From: Butyricicoccus sp. | GTDB lineage: Bacteria > Bacillota > Clostridia > Oscillospirales > Butyricicoccaceae | Assembly (NCBI GenBank): GCA_020025755.1 | Contig: JAHHRO010000040.1 | Coordinates: forward strand, 1 to 16,613 | Reading direction: 5' to 3' | Length of the DNA stretch: 16,613 nucleotides | Part shown: positions 1 to 5,917 of the stretch, piece by piece | Layout: each line of letters begins with the position of its first letter | Numbering within the stretch: position 1 is the first letter of the stretch | Made by a program: the position numbers and the translations under genes | Notes under the pieces: generated by a model | Databases searched by the model: none | What the model saw: only the letters and a program-made list of their open reading frames with translations | What the model was told of the DNA's origin: nothing

Positions 1-96
1 ACCAATACGCTCAGGGAGATCATGTAAGACCTCGCACGGTGCAGGCTACGGTCAGCGAACTGAGAATCCCCTGTCTTTAGACATGGGGAGTGTCAA
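1..96 (+). mobile_element. Right end of an IS200/IS605 (TnpB/IS1341-type) element, partial
   Basis: The window opens inside an insertion sequence. A TnpB-like reading frame ends at 80. Overlapping its stop is an imperfect hairpin at 68-88 (CCCC-TGTC, loop TTTA, GACA-T-GGGG with one bulged T), followed by GAGTGTCAA at 88-96. A C-rich/G-rich terminal hairpin followed by a TCAA-type end is the usual right-end layout of IS200/IS605 single-strand transposons, which have no terminal inverted repeats and make no target duplication. The left end and any tnpA lie outside the window. The exact boundary (about 96) is inferred from this layout. Confidence 0.6.
3..80 (+). CDS. tnpB: TnpB-like RNA-guided nuclease, C-terminal tail only (5' end outside window)
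   Basis: Only the last 25 codons are visible, in frame 3, ending at TAG 78-80. The residues include AQGDHVRPRTVQ and end with LRIPCL. A tail of the form (A/C)xGDxVRP...(E/L)xRIPxL is common after the zinc-finger/RuvC-III part of Firmicute TnpB proteins. The stop codon lies inside the right-end hairpin, as is typical for these elements. TnpB proteins are RNA-guided DNA endonucleases that help the transposon persist at its donor site. No catalytic residue is within the window, so it cannot be judged whether the protein is intact. Identification rests on the short tail plus the adjacent right end. Confidence 0.5.
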   Translation, partial: QYAQGDHVRPRTVQATVSELRIPCL

Positions 97-463
97 GATT
101 CTTTCCGTTTCGTATCTTGTTCGTTGGTGGATGAGATATCATGATATCTGGGGATTGGTATTGGCGGCCTTGGTGGGCATACTGTTCGTCTGGGATCTTT
201 GCAAAACCATGAAGGCGGAATCTCGGCAGGAGATAGACAGGATCAGCAAGCCTTCTCAGCAAGCCCTGCGCATCCTGTTTGGCGCGTTTGCACCCATCGC
301 ACCCTATGGTATGCTCATTGGCTTTGCGCTTGCAGTCCTTTCAACCCGTGCGCTGCATCTGTCTGTCTGGATCGGCATAACCGTTTTATGTCTGAGCTTC
401 ATATATCAGATCGGATTATATCTGGCGGTTTCCAAAACGATCAAGAATCAGTCTGAACATTGA
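83..463 (+). CDS. Small membrane protein, paralogue of the next gene, probably N-terminally truncated by the IS
   Basis: No known family is recognised. The frame encodes about three hydrophobic stretches (roughly residues 23-38, 70-87 and 92-113 counted from the ATG at 83) and ends in SKTIKNQSEH. It aligns with the next gene over most of its length (shared AExRQ, LFGxFA, PYGxL, SKxIKNQSEH). The paralogue has about 27 more N-terminal residues, including one more membrane helix. The ATG at 83 lies in the IS right end and has no ribosome binding site. ATG 131 (MRYHDIW) is another possible start, also poorly preceded. The simplest reading is that the element landed in the gene and removed its start. 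Any expression would need a promoter from the element. Confidence 0.5.
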   Translation: MGSVKILSVSYLVRWWMRYHDIWGLVLAALVGILFVWDLCKTMKAESRQEIDRISKPSQQALRILFGAFAPIAPYGMLIGFALAVLSTRALHLSVWIGITVLCLSFIYQIGLYLAVSKTIKNQSEH

Positions 464-472
464 GACACTTAC
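427..472 (+). repeat. 46-nt direct repeat, copy 1 (3' end of paralogue 1)
   Basis: It covers the last codons of the first paralogue and continues 9 nt beyond its TGA. It matches 872-917 at 44 of 46 positions by eye. Identity past the stop codon points to a recent duplication or conversion of a cassette rather than protein-level conservation alone. Confidence 0.85.
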
Positions 473-503
473 CTCGGAAGCTGCAAAGAAAGAGGTGTTT
501 TTG

Positions 504-908
504 ATGAAACGATGGAAAGATGTTCTTATGATCCTGCTATGTCTGGGCGGCCTGCTATACGGTTTTATACGCTTCCTTAAAAATGATGAGTCAGTGGGTG
601 TGGGCTGGATGGTTTTTTGGGGGGTATATACCGTGCGCACGATTCATTATGTAGTAGATGCAGAATATCGGCAGCAGTACGATGAGCAGGTCAAAGCCAA
701 CGCAGCTGTCTGTAAAGCATTGTTTGGCAGGTTTGCGGCGGTTGTGCCCTATGGCATATTGATTTTCTTTGGAATCGCAATGGTGCTGGCGTATATTCCG
801 TTTGTGCCGAGTTGGGTTGTAGTACTCGTTTTGATCCTTGGTCTGGTGTATGAAATCGGATTGCGTGTTGTGGTTTCCAAAGCGATCAAAAATCAGTCTG
901 AACATTGA
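504..908 (+). CDS. Small membrane protein, full-length member of the tandem pair
   Basis: This 134-residue hydrophobic protein of unknown function has four predicted membrane segments: about residues 6-23 (VLMILLCLGGLLYGF), 33-52, 79-98 and 102-122. Its C-terminus is basic and ends IKNQSEH. The start is ATG 504, because AGAGGTG at 491-497 sits six bases upstream. A longer frame from GTG 495 would begin inside that ribosome binding site. It follows its paralogue by 40 bp in the same direction, so the two may be co-transcribed. Conserved positions shared by the pair lie in the central AExRQ and LFGxFA-PYGxL block and the C-terminal tail. Tandem small membrane paralogues can be immunity proteins, but nothing here proves that. 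Confidence 0.7.
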   Translation: MKRWKDVLMILLCLGGLLYGFIRFLKNDESVGVGWMVFWGVYTVRTIHYVVDAEYRQQYDEQVKANAAVCKALFGRFAAVVPYGILIFFGIAMVLAYIPFVPSWVVVLVLILGLVYEIGLRVVVSKAIKNQSEH

Positions 909-917
909 GACACTTAC
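872..917 (+). repeat. 46-nt direct repeat, copy 2 (3' end of paralogue 2)
   Basis: Partner of 427-472, with two substitutions. It again includes the final codons, the TGA and the following GACACTTAC. The sequence after the repeat differs completely from that after copy 1. Confidence 0.85.
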
Positions 918-1052
918 TACGCAGAGGACGGGTGCGCAATGTTCCAGCTGGACGGCGTATCCTACACCATAGAGGATCGCGATGCCGCCGTGCGGCTGGA
1001 ACGATCTATCAGCAGATTGACAGAGAATGTTTTGATGCATTTCTCTGATTGA
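909..1052 (+). pseudogene. Short coding-like remnant directly after paralogue 2
   Basis: The frame of paralogue 2 stays open after its TGA for 47 more codons to TGA 1050-1052. The peptide has a protein-like composition, with segments such as MFQLDGVSYTIED and AAVRLERSISRL. An internal ATG at 939 would give 37 residues but has no ribosome binding site. It may be the surviving 3' end of a lost gene joined to the duplicated cassette, or a readthrough extension. No family is recognised. Confidence 0.3.
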
Positions 1053-1063
1053 TATGCAATCAG
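1045..1063 (+). terminator. Possible weak terminator hairpin after the paralogue pair
   Basis: Perfect 7-bp stem CTGATTG / CAATCAG with loop ATATG. It is followed by CTAGGGTTTGCTTTT, which is only loosely U-rich. The hairpin overlaps the stop of the preceding remnant. It could separate the paralogue pair from the next operon. Confidence 0.3.
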
Positions 1064-1143
1064 CTAGGGTTTGCTTTTCCGGTATTTTGTCTGGACTTTG
1101 GCTGAAAGAGAAAAATAAAAGCAAATAGAATGGAGTGCACGAA

Positions 1144-1542
1144 ATGAAAAAGAATCGCAAGGTACAGAAATGGATCATTGCAGGCTGTATCCTTTTGGTA
1201 GGCGGCGTTGTGGCAGTCGGTTTTATGTTGCAAAAGCCGGCACAGCAGCAGGAAACTGAGGAGTCAAAGACATACACAGAGGAAGAAATTCTTCCCGAGG
1301 AAGCCTTTGACAAAATGGAAGTTGGAATGTCGATCGAGGAGGTTTTTGAGATCGCAGGGATCGAGCCATATAAAAACTACACCAGTAATTCTGCTGTGGA
1401 GGGTGTTTTGACCACGACTTCATGGCATGCTGCCCCCGGAGAGAATGTATATACCGTGATATTTATTGACGGAAAGCTGTCAGAGAAGAATTTTATGGAT
1501 GTGATACAGCTGAAAAAAGATGCAGAGAAGAACAACAAGTGA
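1144..1542 (+). CDS. Membrane-anchored extracytoplasmic protein with BLIP/BamE (SmpA/OmlA)-like domain
   Basis: This protein has 132 residues. ATG 1144 is preceded by TGGAG at 1131-1135; a GTG at 1135 overlaps that site and is rejected. Residues 1-9 are basic (MKKNRKVQK) and residues 10-28 form one membrane helix, so the rest should face outward. A charged linker (QQQETEESKTYTEEE) leads to a C-terminal domain with EEAFDKMEVGMSIEEVFEIAG. This matches the F-x-x-I/M-x-x-GMS-x-EEV-x-x-x-x-G signature seen in BLIP-like, DUF3862 and SmpA/OmlA proteins, and the strand-like end (YTVIFIDGKL) fits too. IAGC at residues 12-15 lies at the start of the hydrophobic stretch, so it is not a lipobox. The gene stops 9 bp before the exporter genes and probably belongs to their operon. 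Confidence 0.65.
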   Translation: MKKNRKVQKWIIAGCILLVGGVVAVGFMLQKPAQQQETEESKTYTEEEILPEEAFDKMEVGMSIEEVFEIAGIEPYKNYTSNSAVEGVLTTTSWHAAPGENVYTVIFIDGKLSEKNFMDVIQLKKDAEKNNK

Positions 1543-1551
1543 GGTGATCCT

Positions 1552-2400
1552 ATGTCCGCATTGACGCGTCATCGCATAGCAAACCGATATAATATTGCAC
1601 TGTTTACGCTTTTTCTCATCAGTATGCTGGTCGTCATGTATTATGAGATCCATCTGGATCGGGTCAACCCACTTTTTTTCGATCCGGTGGCGTACAAGTT
1701 GACCGACCTGCCCAAAGCCGAGCAGGAGGCCTATCGCGTCTCGCTGTATCAAATCCTCATTCAGTTTGAGTATTATGCGTATGCGGCATGCGGCAGTATC
1801 ATTATGGCTTTGCCCATTCTGTCCTGTGCAACCGTATGGAGCTTTGCGCAGGAAAAGAAGCTGTTTCCGTTCCGGTATATGCGCACGCTCCATCATAAAC
1901 GTATCGTTTGGACCAGCGTATTTTCCAATGCGCTGATCAAAGCGATGATATTCTATCTTGCATACGCTGTGTATCTTGGAATCGGCGTTCTGATCACCAA
2001 TATGGACACGCCCGATCTCGATCTCGTGCTGTGGGACGGCTTGTTTGGAGAAGGGTTTGGCAATGCGCACATGGTTGGATATTTCATGCTGACAGGTGTG
2101 ATTCAGGTGTTTCTGTTTTCCTTTGTGTTCTGTCTGTTTGCCTATGCCATTTTCCTTGCGACGGACAAGGTACAGTGGGGCTTTGTAGTTCCTGTGATTT
2201 ATTATTTTGCAGGAAATTTCGTCTTTGTCAGCACAGGGAAATTTACCTTGGAGTATTTGCGCCCCGGCTTTACCACGGCACTGACTGCCTATGCAGACTT
2301 TCCGCGCTGGTGGAGCGTGTCACCACTTGCGATCCCTGCCGTGTTCTCTATCGGCTTGATCGCATATTGTCTGGAAAGGGAGGAGCGCATTGGGGTATAG
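1552..2400 (+). CDS. Six-helix membrane protein, putative ABC-2-type exporter permease 1
   Basis: This 282-residue protein starts at ATG 1552 behind TGAGGTGATCCT; the ribosome binding site overlaps the stop of the previous gene. Membrane segments are visible at about residues 14-34, 77-97, 129-149, 174-203, 209-227 and 256-274, with an outward loop of about 40 residues after the first. There is no nucleotide-binding motif. The next genes are two more multi-helix proteins and an ABC ATPase, so this is most likely a channel subunit of an ABC-2-type exporter. No specific family name can be assigned. Its last 11 bases overlap the next gene, which suggests translational coupling. Confidence 0.65.
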   Translation: MSALTRHRIANRYNIALFTLFLISMLVVMYYEIHLDRVNPLFFDPVAYKLTDLPKAEQEAYRVSLYQILIQFEYYAYAACGSIIMALPILSCATVWSFAQEKKLFPFRYMRTLHHKRIVWTSVFSNALIKAMIFYLAYAVYLGIGVLITNMDTPDLDLVLWDGLFGEGFGNAHMVGYFMLTGVIQVFLFSFVFCLFAYAIFLATDKVQWGFVVPVIYYFAGNFVFVSTGKFTLEYLRPGFTTALTAYADFPRWWSVSPLAIPAVFSIGLIAYCLEREERIGV

Positions 2401-2986
2401 GCTAGCGGCGGTGACCTGCATGCTTGCAGGATATTGCTATTTTGGAAATTTCGGAACAATCTATTTTCGCAATGTGAATATGGGGCTCATGGTGCTCTAC
2501 CTTGGTTATTGGCTTTTGTGTGCACATCCCGTGCTTGCGCTTCAGTCTGTGCATTATCTGCGGCTGGGCAGCCGAACCAATATTCTGAGGCACATTTTAT
2601 GGCAGCAGGCGACCGCTGGTACGGTCTATATGACCTGCTTTACCGTTCTTTTTATAGGGTTATCCCTGCTCTATGCGCAGCCGTTTACTTATGGTATGGT
2701 GCTCTGGTTCTATGCCTTTCACCTGCTGGGGCTGCTCCTGCTCCTTGCGCTGACCGTGCTGGTCAAGCTGCAATATGGAAATACCGCTGGTACGGGCGTT
2801 TATCTGCTCCTCGTGGGGCTGAATGTCCTCATCAGCTGGTTGAGCAGCGGTGCAGAACGGTGGTGCTTTCTGGCAGTTCCGTTTGTGCCCGCATTGGGCG
2901 GCGCAGCGTTTGCCGCATATCTGCCCATTGGCGCGGCCCTGCTGATCCTGTATATCACCTATCGGAAAAGAGATTTGAAGCTATGA
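2390..2986 (+). CDS. Six-helix membrane protein, putative exporter permease 2
   Basis: This protein has 198 residues. The chosen start is TTG 2390, because GGGAGGAG at 2378-2385 stands four bases upstream. The first ATG (2420) lacks such a site and would cut into the first helix. Nearly the whole protein is hydrophobic: about six helices at roughly 5-22, 27-46, 75-94, 102-125, 134-152 and 170-192, with a short basic C-terminal tail (YRKRDLKL). It overlaps the upstream gene by 11 bases and the downstream gene by 4 (ATGA). It is too short for a full ABC-2 permease, so it probably pairs with the other membrane proteins of the operon. The substrate is unknown. Confidence 0.65.
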   Translation: MGYRLAAVTCMLAGYCYFGNFGTIYFRNVNMGLMVLYLGYWLLCAHPVLALQSVHYLRLGSRTNILRHILWQQATAGTVYMTCFTVLFIGLSLLYAQPFTYGMVLWFYAFHLLGLLLLLALTVLVKLQYGNTAGTGVYLLLVGLNVLISWLSSGAERWCFLAVPFVPALGGAAFAAYLPIGAALLILYITYRKRDLKL

Positions 2987-3675
2987 AAAGAGGTCGCCTG
3001 AAAACAATGATATTCGCGGCTCTGGTCGCAGGAGCCGTCCTATTTTATGGGCATCATGTGCAGCGCATCCTGATGTATCAGGAAGGGGTGGGTTTTTGGG
3101 ACTTTGTGCAGATGTTCTTTCTGTATCTGCCCAAGAAGTCCGGTATTTATGACTGTCTTCTATTTGGCACGATCTTTATGCTGGCACTGTTTTCCTTTTT
3201 GCCCAATGCCTTTGCGTCCCTGAGAAGCTATAGAAGTATGCTGATGCACCGCTATGGGCGCAAGACACAGTTTATAAGCCATATCCTGCGCCGCAGTGTA
3301 ATGGGAACAGGGGCAGTCAGTGTGTGGCTCGCGCTATGCATCGCCGCGGTATTGTGCATGCAGGAATTTCCCTATCAGCCAAGCAGTGAGGTGTGGACGC
3401 TCCTTCTGCTCATGGGAAATATCTTCCTGTATTTTAACCTTTGTGTGTTGTGTAAGGTCTTTCTATGCCTGTGCTATAATGATGTATATGCGGATATGCT
3501 GACAGCGTTTGTTACAGTGCTTTTGGTCTATGTCGATTCCAAGCTGCCGCTGGTTGGCATCCTAACTTGGGGCAGTACCGGTGCAGTTGGACGGGGAATG
3601 CTCCTGCAAGTGGTTCTCTATGGGGTGGTCTGGAATCGGCTCATACATTTTATGCAGGAGAAGGACGTTTTATAG
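2983..3675 (+). CDS. Six-helix membrane protein, putative exporter permease 3
   Basis: This protein has 230 residues. The start is ATG 2983, which overlaps the previous stop as ATGA. The frame is open much further upstream (from 2434), but that part lies over the preceding gene and is not coding. The protein begins MKRGRLKTMIF, which is basic and then a helix, and has about six membrane segments at roughly 8-25, 46-68, 106-124, 138-165, 171-188 and 199-220. A positively charged loop (RSYRSMLMHRYGRKTQ) lies between the second and third. This loop may be a cytoplasmic coupling segment, by analogy with other ABC exporters. The stop TAG is followed at once by the ribosome binding site of the ATPase gene. 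Confidence 0.65.
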   Translation: MKRGRLKTMIFAALVAGAVLFYGHHVQRILMYQEGVGFWDFVQMFFLYLPKKSGIYDCLLFGTIFMLALFSFLPNAFASLRSYRSMLMHRYGRKTQFISHILRRSVMGTGAVSVWLALCIAAVLCMQEFPYQPSSEVWTLLLLMGNIFLYFNLCVLCKVFLCLCYNDVYADMLTAFVTVLLVYVDSKLPLVGILTWGSTGAVGRGMLLQVVLYGVVWNRLIHFMQEKDVL

Positions 3676-3687
3676 GAGGATAAAATA

Positions 3688-4329
3688 TTGGAAACCATAC
3701 TTGAGATCCGAAATGCAGGAAAAGCCTTTCAGCAGCAGTATATTTTCCAGCATGTGAATCTGGATATCCACAAAGGGCAGGCATACGGCATCCTCGGACA
3801 CAATGGCTGCGGAAAAAGTGTACTGCTCAAGACCATCTGCGGTTTTTCTCTGCTGAGTGAAGGCAGCATTACCTATCAGGGCAAGCAGGTCGGAAAGGAT
3901 ATCGACTTTCTGCCCAATGCAGGGGTCGTGATCGAGCATCCGGAGTTTATTCCCGATCTTTCAGGCTATCAGAATTTGAAGATCCTTGCCGAGATCCAGA
4001 ATAAGATCGACGAGGCACGCATTGACACGGTGCTGAAAATGTTCGATCTATATGAGGATCGCAACAAAAAGACCGCACATTATTCGATTGGTATGAAGCA
4101 AAAGCTGCGTTTGGCGCAGGCGATCATGGAAGAGCCGGAGATCCTGATTTTAGATGAACCAACGGCCGGACTGGATCAGGAGTCCATCGAACAGCTTTAT
4201 GGCATTCTCAATGCCTATAAACAGCAGGGCGGCACGATGATTATGACGAGCCATAACAAAAATGATATTGATGTATTATGTGATGTGGTATATGCGTATG
4301 ACCACGGCAATTTTGTGCCGGAAACCTGA
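3688..4329 (+). CDS. ABC transporter ATP-binding protein (ABC-2/BcrA-type exporter)
   Basis: This 213-residue single ATPase domain starts at TTG 3688, seven bases after AGGAGGA (3674-3680). Visible motifs are Walker A GHNGCGKS (37-44), the signature YSIGMKQKL (132-140), Walker B ILILDEP (152-158, catalytic E157), D-loop AGLD and switch H189. The Q-loop glutamine is replaced by E83 in VIEHPEF, a change common in BcrA/antimicrobial-export ATPases. It lacks the C-terminal extension of about 90 residues that many ABC-2 ATPases carry. It is the last gene of the operon and should power export by the three membrane proteins upstream. A role in defence against a peptide or in lipid export is possible but not shown. 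Confidence 0.9.
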   Translation: METILEIRNAGKAFQQQYIFQHVNLDIHKGQAYGILGHNGCGKSVLLKTICGFSLLSEGSITYQGKQVGKDIDFLPNAGVVIEHPEFIPDLSGYQNLKILAEIQNKIDEARIDTVLKMFDLYEDRNKKTAHYSIGMKQKLRLAQAIMEEPEILILDEPTAGLDQESIEQLYGILNAYKQQGGTMIMTSHNKNDIDVLCDVVYAYDHGNFVPET

Positions 4330-4335
4330 TGATAC

Positions 4336-4380
4336 AGCGTCAAAAAACCCCCGTGGAAATCACGGGGGTTTTTTGACGCT
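4336..4380. terminator. Bidirectional terminator, perfect 20-bp stem
   Basis: AGCGTCAAAAAACCCCCGTG (4336-4355) and its exact complement (4361-4380) flank the loop GAAAT. The A6/T6 runs inside the stem mean that a U-tract follows the GC core in both directions. It therefore ends both the exporter operon (+) and the convergent gene at 4380-4799 (-), whose stop codon begins at the last base of the stem. Confidence 0.9.
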
Positions 4381-4799
4381 CAGAACAAGAGGGCGAGCAG
4401 GGAAAGCACGAGAAAGCACAGCCCTGCAAGCAGGTTGGAGCCAAGGGTCGCGACGATCTGCTCCTCGTCGCCCAACTCATCAAAGGCAACGATTTTCTCG
4501 TCCACAAAGTCCACGATATCGCGTGAGCGGTGACGCTTGCGGTTGTGGGGCATTTTGCGGAACAGCACATCGAGGTGCGGATTGACTCCGTCCAGACGCA
4601 GATAGCACAGCCATGCCATCAGCAGGAGATACAGCCCAACGACGAAGAAGCAGGACTCCGCCATAGAGTAATATTTCTGTACATTTACGAAGCGATCCCA
4701 CAGCAGGGCAACGCATAAGCCGATGCTGAACCGCGTGACGGCTTTGTAGATGATGGGGCGGAGCATATACGGCTGATAGATTTCCTTGATTTTCTTCAT
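4380..4799 (-). CDS. Small membrane protein of unknown function
   Basis: This 139-residue protein is not recognised. It has a basic N-terminus (MKKIKEIYQPYMLR), membrane segments at about residues 22-37, 48-67 and 120-139, and a central hydrophilic stretch. That stretch is first basic (RKMPHNRKRHRSRD) and then acidic (DELGDEEQ). The C-terminus ends inside the last helix (LVLSLLALLF). AAAGGG lies about 10 bases before ATG 4799, and a good promoter sits at 4837-4865, so it is transcribed alone. It converges on the exporter operon through the shared terminator. Confidence 0.7.
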   Translation of the reverse strand: MKKIKEIYQPYMLRPIIYKAVTRFSIGLCVALLWDRFVNVQKYYSMAESCFFVVGLYLLLMAWLCYLRLDGVNPHLDVLFRKMPHNRKRHRSRDIVDFVDEKIVAFDELGDEEQIVATLGSNLLAGLCFLVLSLLALLF

Positions 4800-4836
4800 G
4801 GTGCAAGACCCTTTCGGTGCATAATAGTCTCATTTA

Positions 4837-4865
4837 AGTGTATTGGAATCTTTCCGGTTTGTCAA
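4837..4865 (-). promoter_or_regulatory. Sigma-70-type promoter of the 4380-4799 gene
   Basis: On the minus strand TTGACA (4860-4865) is followed after 17 bases by TACACT (4837-4842). The -35 is perfect and the -10 matches at four of six positions. The leader to ATG 4799 would be about 30 nt. Confidence 0.6.
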
Positions 4866-4913
4866 GGGCGCAAACTGCAACTTATAGATTCCCCAAAATT
4901 GATTTGCGTGCAT

Positions 4914-4944
4914 AAAAAAGCTGATCCGTGATGGATCAGCTTTT
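4914..4944 (-). terminator. Terminator of the opp operon
   Basis: Read on the minus strand, AAAAGCTGATCC pairs perfectly with GGATCAGCTTTT around a 5-base loop, followed by more T residues (TTTTTT in all). It lies 20 bp beyond the oppF stop codon. Confidence 0.85.
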
Positions 4945-4963
4945 CTATCCTTACGATGGTGCA

Positions 4964-5911
4964 TTATGCACGATCGGTCAGTTCAATTTCCTTGCGGTAG
5001 CCTTCCAGCTCCTTCTGGTTGCCATAGACGAAATGTCCGTCCAGAATCTCTGTCCAAACCGGCTTATCGGTGGAGTAATCATGCATGGACGGGTCATAGA
5101 CCAGCAGTTTCTTCTGCTTCTCCATCTCAGGGTCAGGCTGTGGGATCGCGGAGAGCAACGCCTTGGTGTAAGGGTGCAGAGGGTGGCGGAACAGCTCCTC
5201 AGACTCTGCAAGCTCTACGATTCGGCCCTTGTGGATGACCGCGATACGGTCGGAGATGAAGCGAACGACGGACAGGTCATGCGCGATGAACAGGTACGTC
5301 AGACCGCGGCGTTTTTTGAGACGGTTGAGCAGATTGAGCACCTGTGCGCGGATGGATACATCAAGCGCGGAAATCGGCTCGTCTGCAACGACGAATTCTG
5401 GCTCCATGATGAGTGCGCGTGCAATGCCGATACGCTGTCTCTGTCCACCGGAGAACTCATGAGGGAAACGGGAGGCAAACTCAGGAAGCAAGCCAACCTC
5501 ACGCAGAACGAGCTGTACCTTGTCCTCGCGTTCCTTTTCATCCTTATAGAGATGGTGGTTAATCAGACCCTCAGAGATGATATAATCGACCTTTGCACGT
5601 TCGTTCAGGGACGCCATAGGGTCTTGGAAGATCATCTGGCAGGTGCGGATCACTTCGCGGTCAAGTTCCTTGGAGATCTTGCCGTTGATCTGCTTGCCTT
5701 TGAGCAGGATCTGACCGGCAGAGGTCGGATTGATGCGCAGGATGGCGCGGCCGATCGTGGTCTTGCCCGAACCGGACTCGCCAACGAGGGAGAAGGTCTC
5801 GCCCTTGTAGATATCGAAGTTGACATCGTCAACGGCGACGAACTTATGACGGCCATGGCCGAAGGTGATTTGAAGATTTTTGATTTCAATTAGCTTTTCG
5901 CGTTCTTCCAT
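4964..5911 (-). CDS. oppF: Oligopeptide ABC transporter ATP-binding protein OppF
   Basis: This 315-residue protein is one of the two ATPases driving peptide import through OppB/OppC at the cytoplasmic face of the membrane. Motifs: Walker A GESGSGKTT (44-52), Q-loop Q96 in MIFQDPMASLN, signature FSGGQRQR (153-160), Walker B FVVADEP with E178, D-loop SALD, H211 in IAHD. The C-terminal HPLHPYTKALLSAIP segment is the oligopeptide/dipeptide ATPase tail. The order after OppD and the single GHGRHKFVAVDDV N-terminus fit OppF rather than OppD. AAGGGGGT lies about 8 bases before ATG 5911, and the gene follows oppD by only 6 bp. It is the last gene of the operon. Confidence 0.93.
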   Translation of the reverse strand: MEEREKLIEIKNLQITFGHGRHKFVAVDDVNFDIYKGETFSLVGESGSGKTTIGRAILRINPTSAGQILLKGKQINGKISKELDREVIRTCQMIFQDPMASLNERAKVDYIISEGLINHHLYKDEKEREDKVQLVLREVGLLPEFASRFPHEFSGGQRQRIGIARALIMEPEFVVADEPISALDVSIRAQVLNLLNRLKKRRGLTYLFIAHDLSVVRFISDRIAVIHKGRIVELAESEELFRHPLHPYTKALLSAIPQPDPEMEKQKKLLVYDPSMHDYSTDKPVWTEILDGHFVYGNQKELEGYRKEIELTDRA

Positions 5912-5917
5912 GGCTGA

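Larger units (their letters stand above)
1..116 (+). ncRNA. Candidate 3' part of omega RNA (reRNA) with guide from flanking DNA
   Basis: In TnpB systems the guide RNA comes from the 3' end of tnpB and the right end, and its last 16-20 nt come from the host DNA next to the element. Here the scaffold would cover the tnpB tail and the hairpin at 68-88. The guide would start after TCAA, at about 97, and read GATTCTTTCCGTTTCGTATC or a shorter form. This is inferred from family knowledge; no promoter or processing signal is visible in the window. Confidence 0.3.

Noticed and set aside
1177..1188. Lipobox-like IAGC in the anchored protein
   Set aside because: The cysteine lies at the beginning, not the end, of the hydrophobic stretch, so a membrane helix is the better reading.
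591..1313. 240-codon minus-strand frame over the paralogue and the start of the anchored protein
   Set aside because: It is antisense to two better-supported genes, with His/Cys/Phe-rich composition and no domain.
4928..5893. 321-codon open frame on + opposite oppF
   Set aside because: It lies antisense to a clear ATPase gene and starts at the opp terminator.
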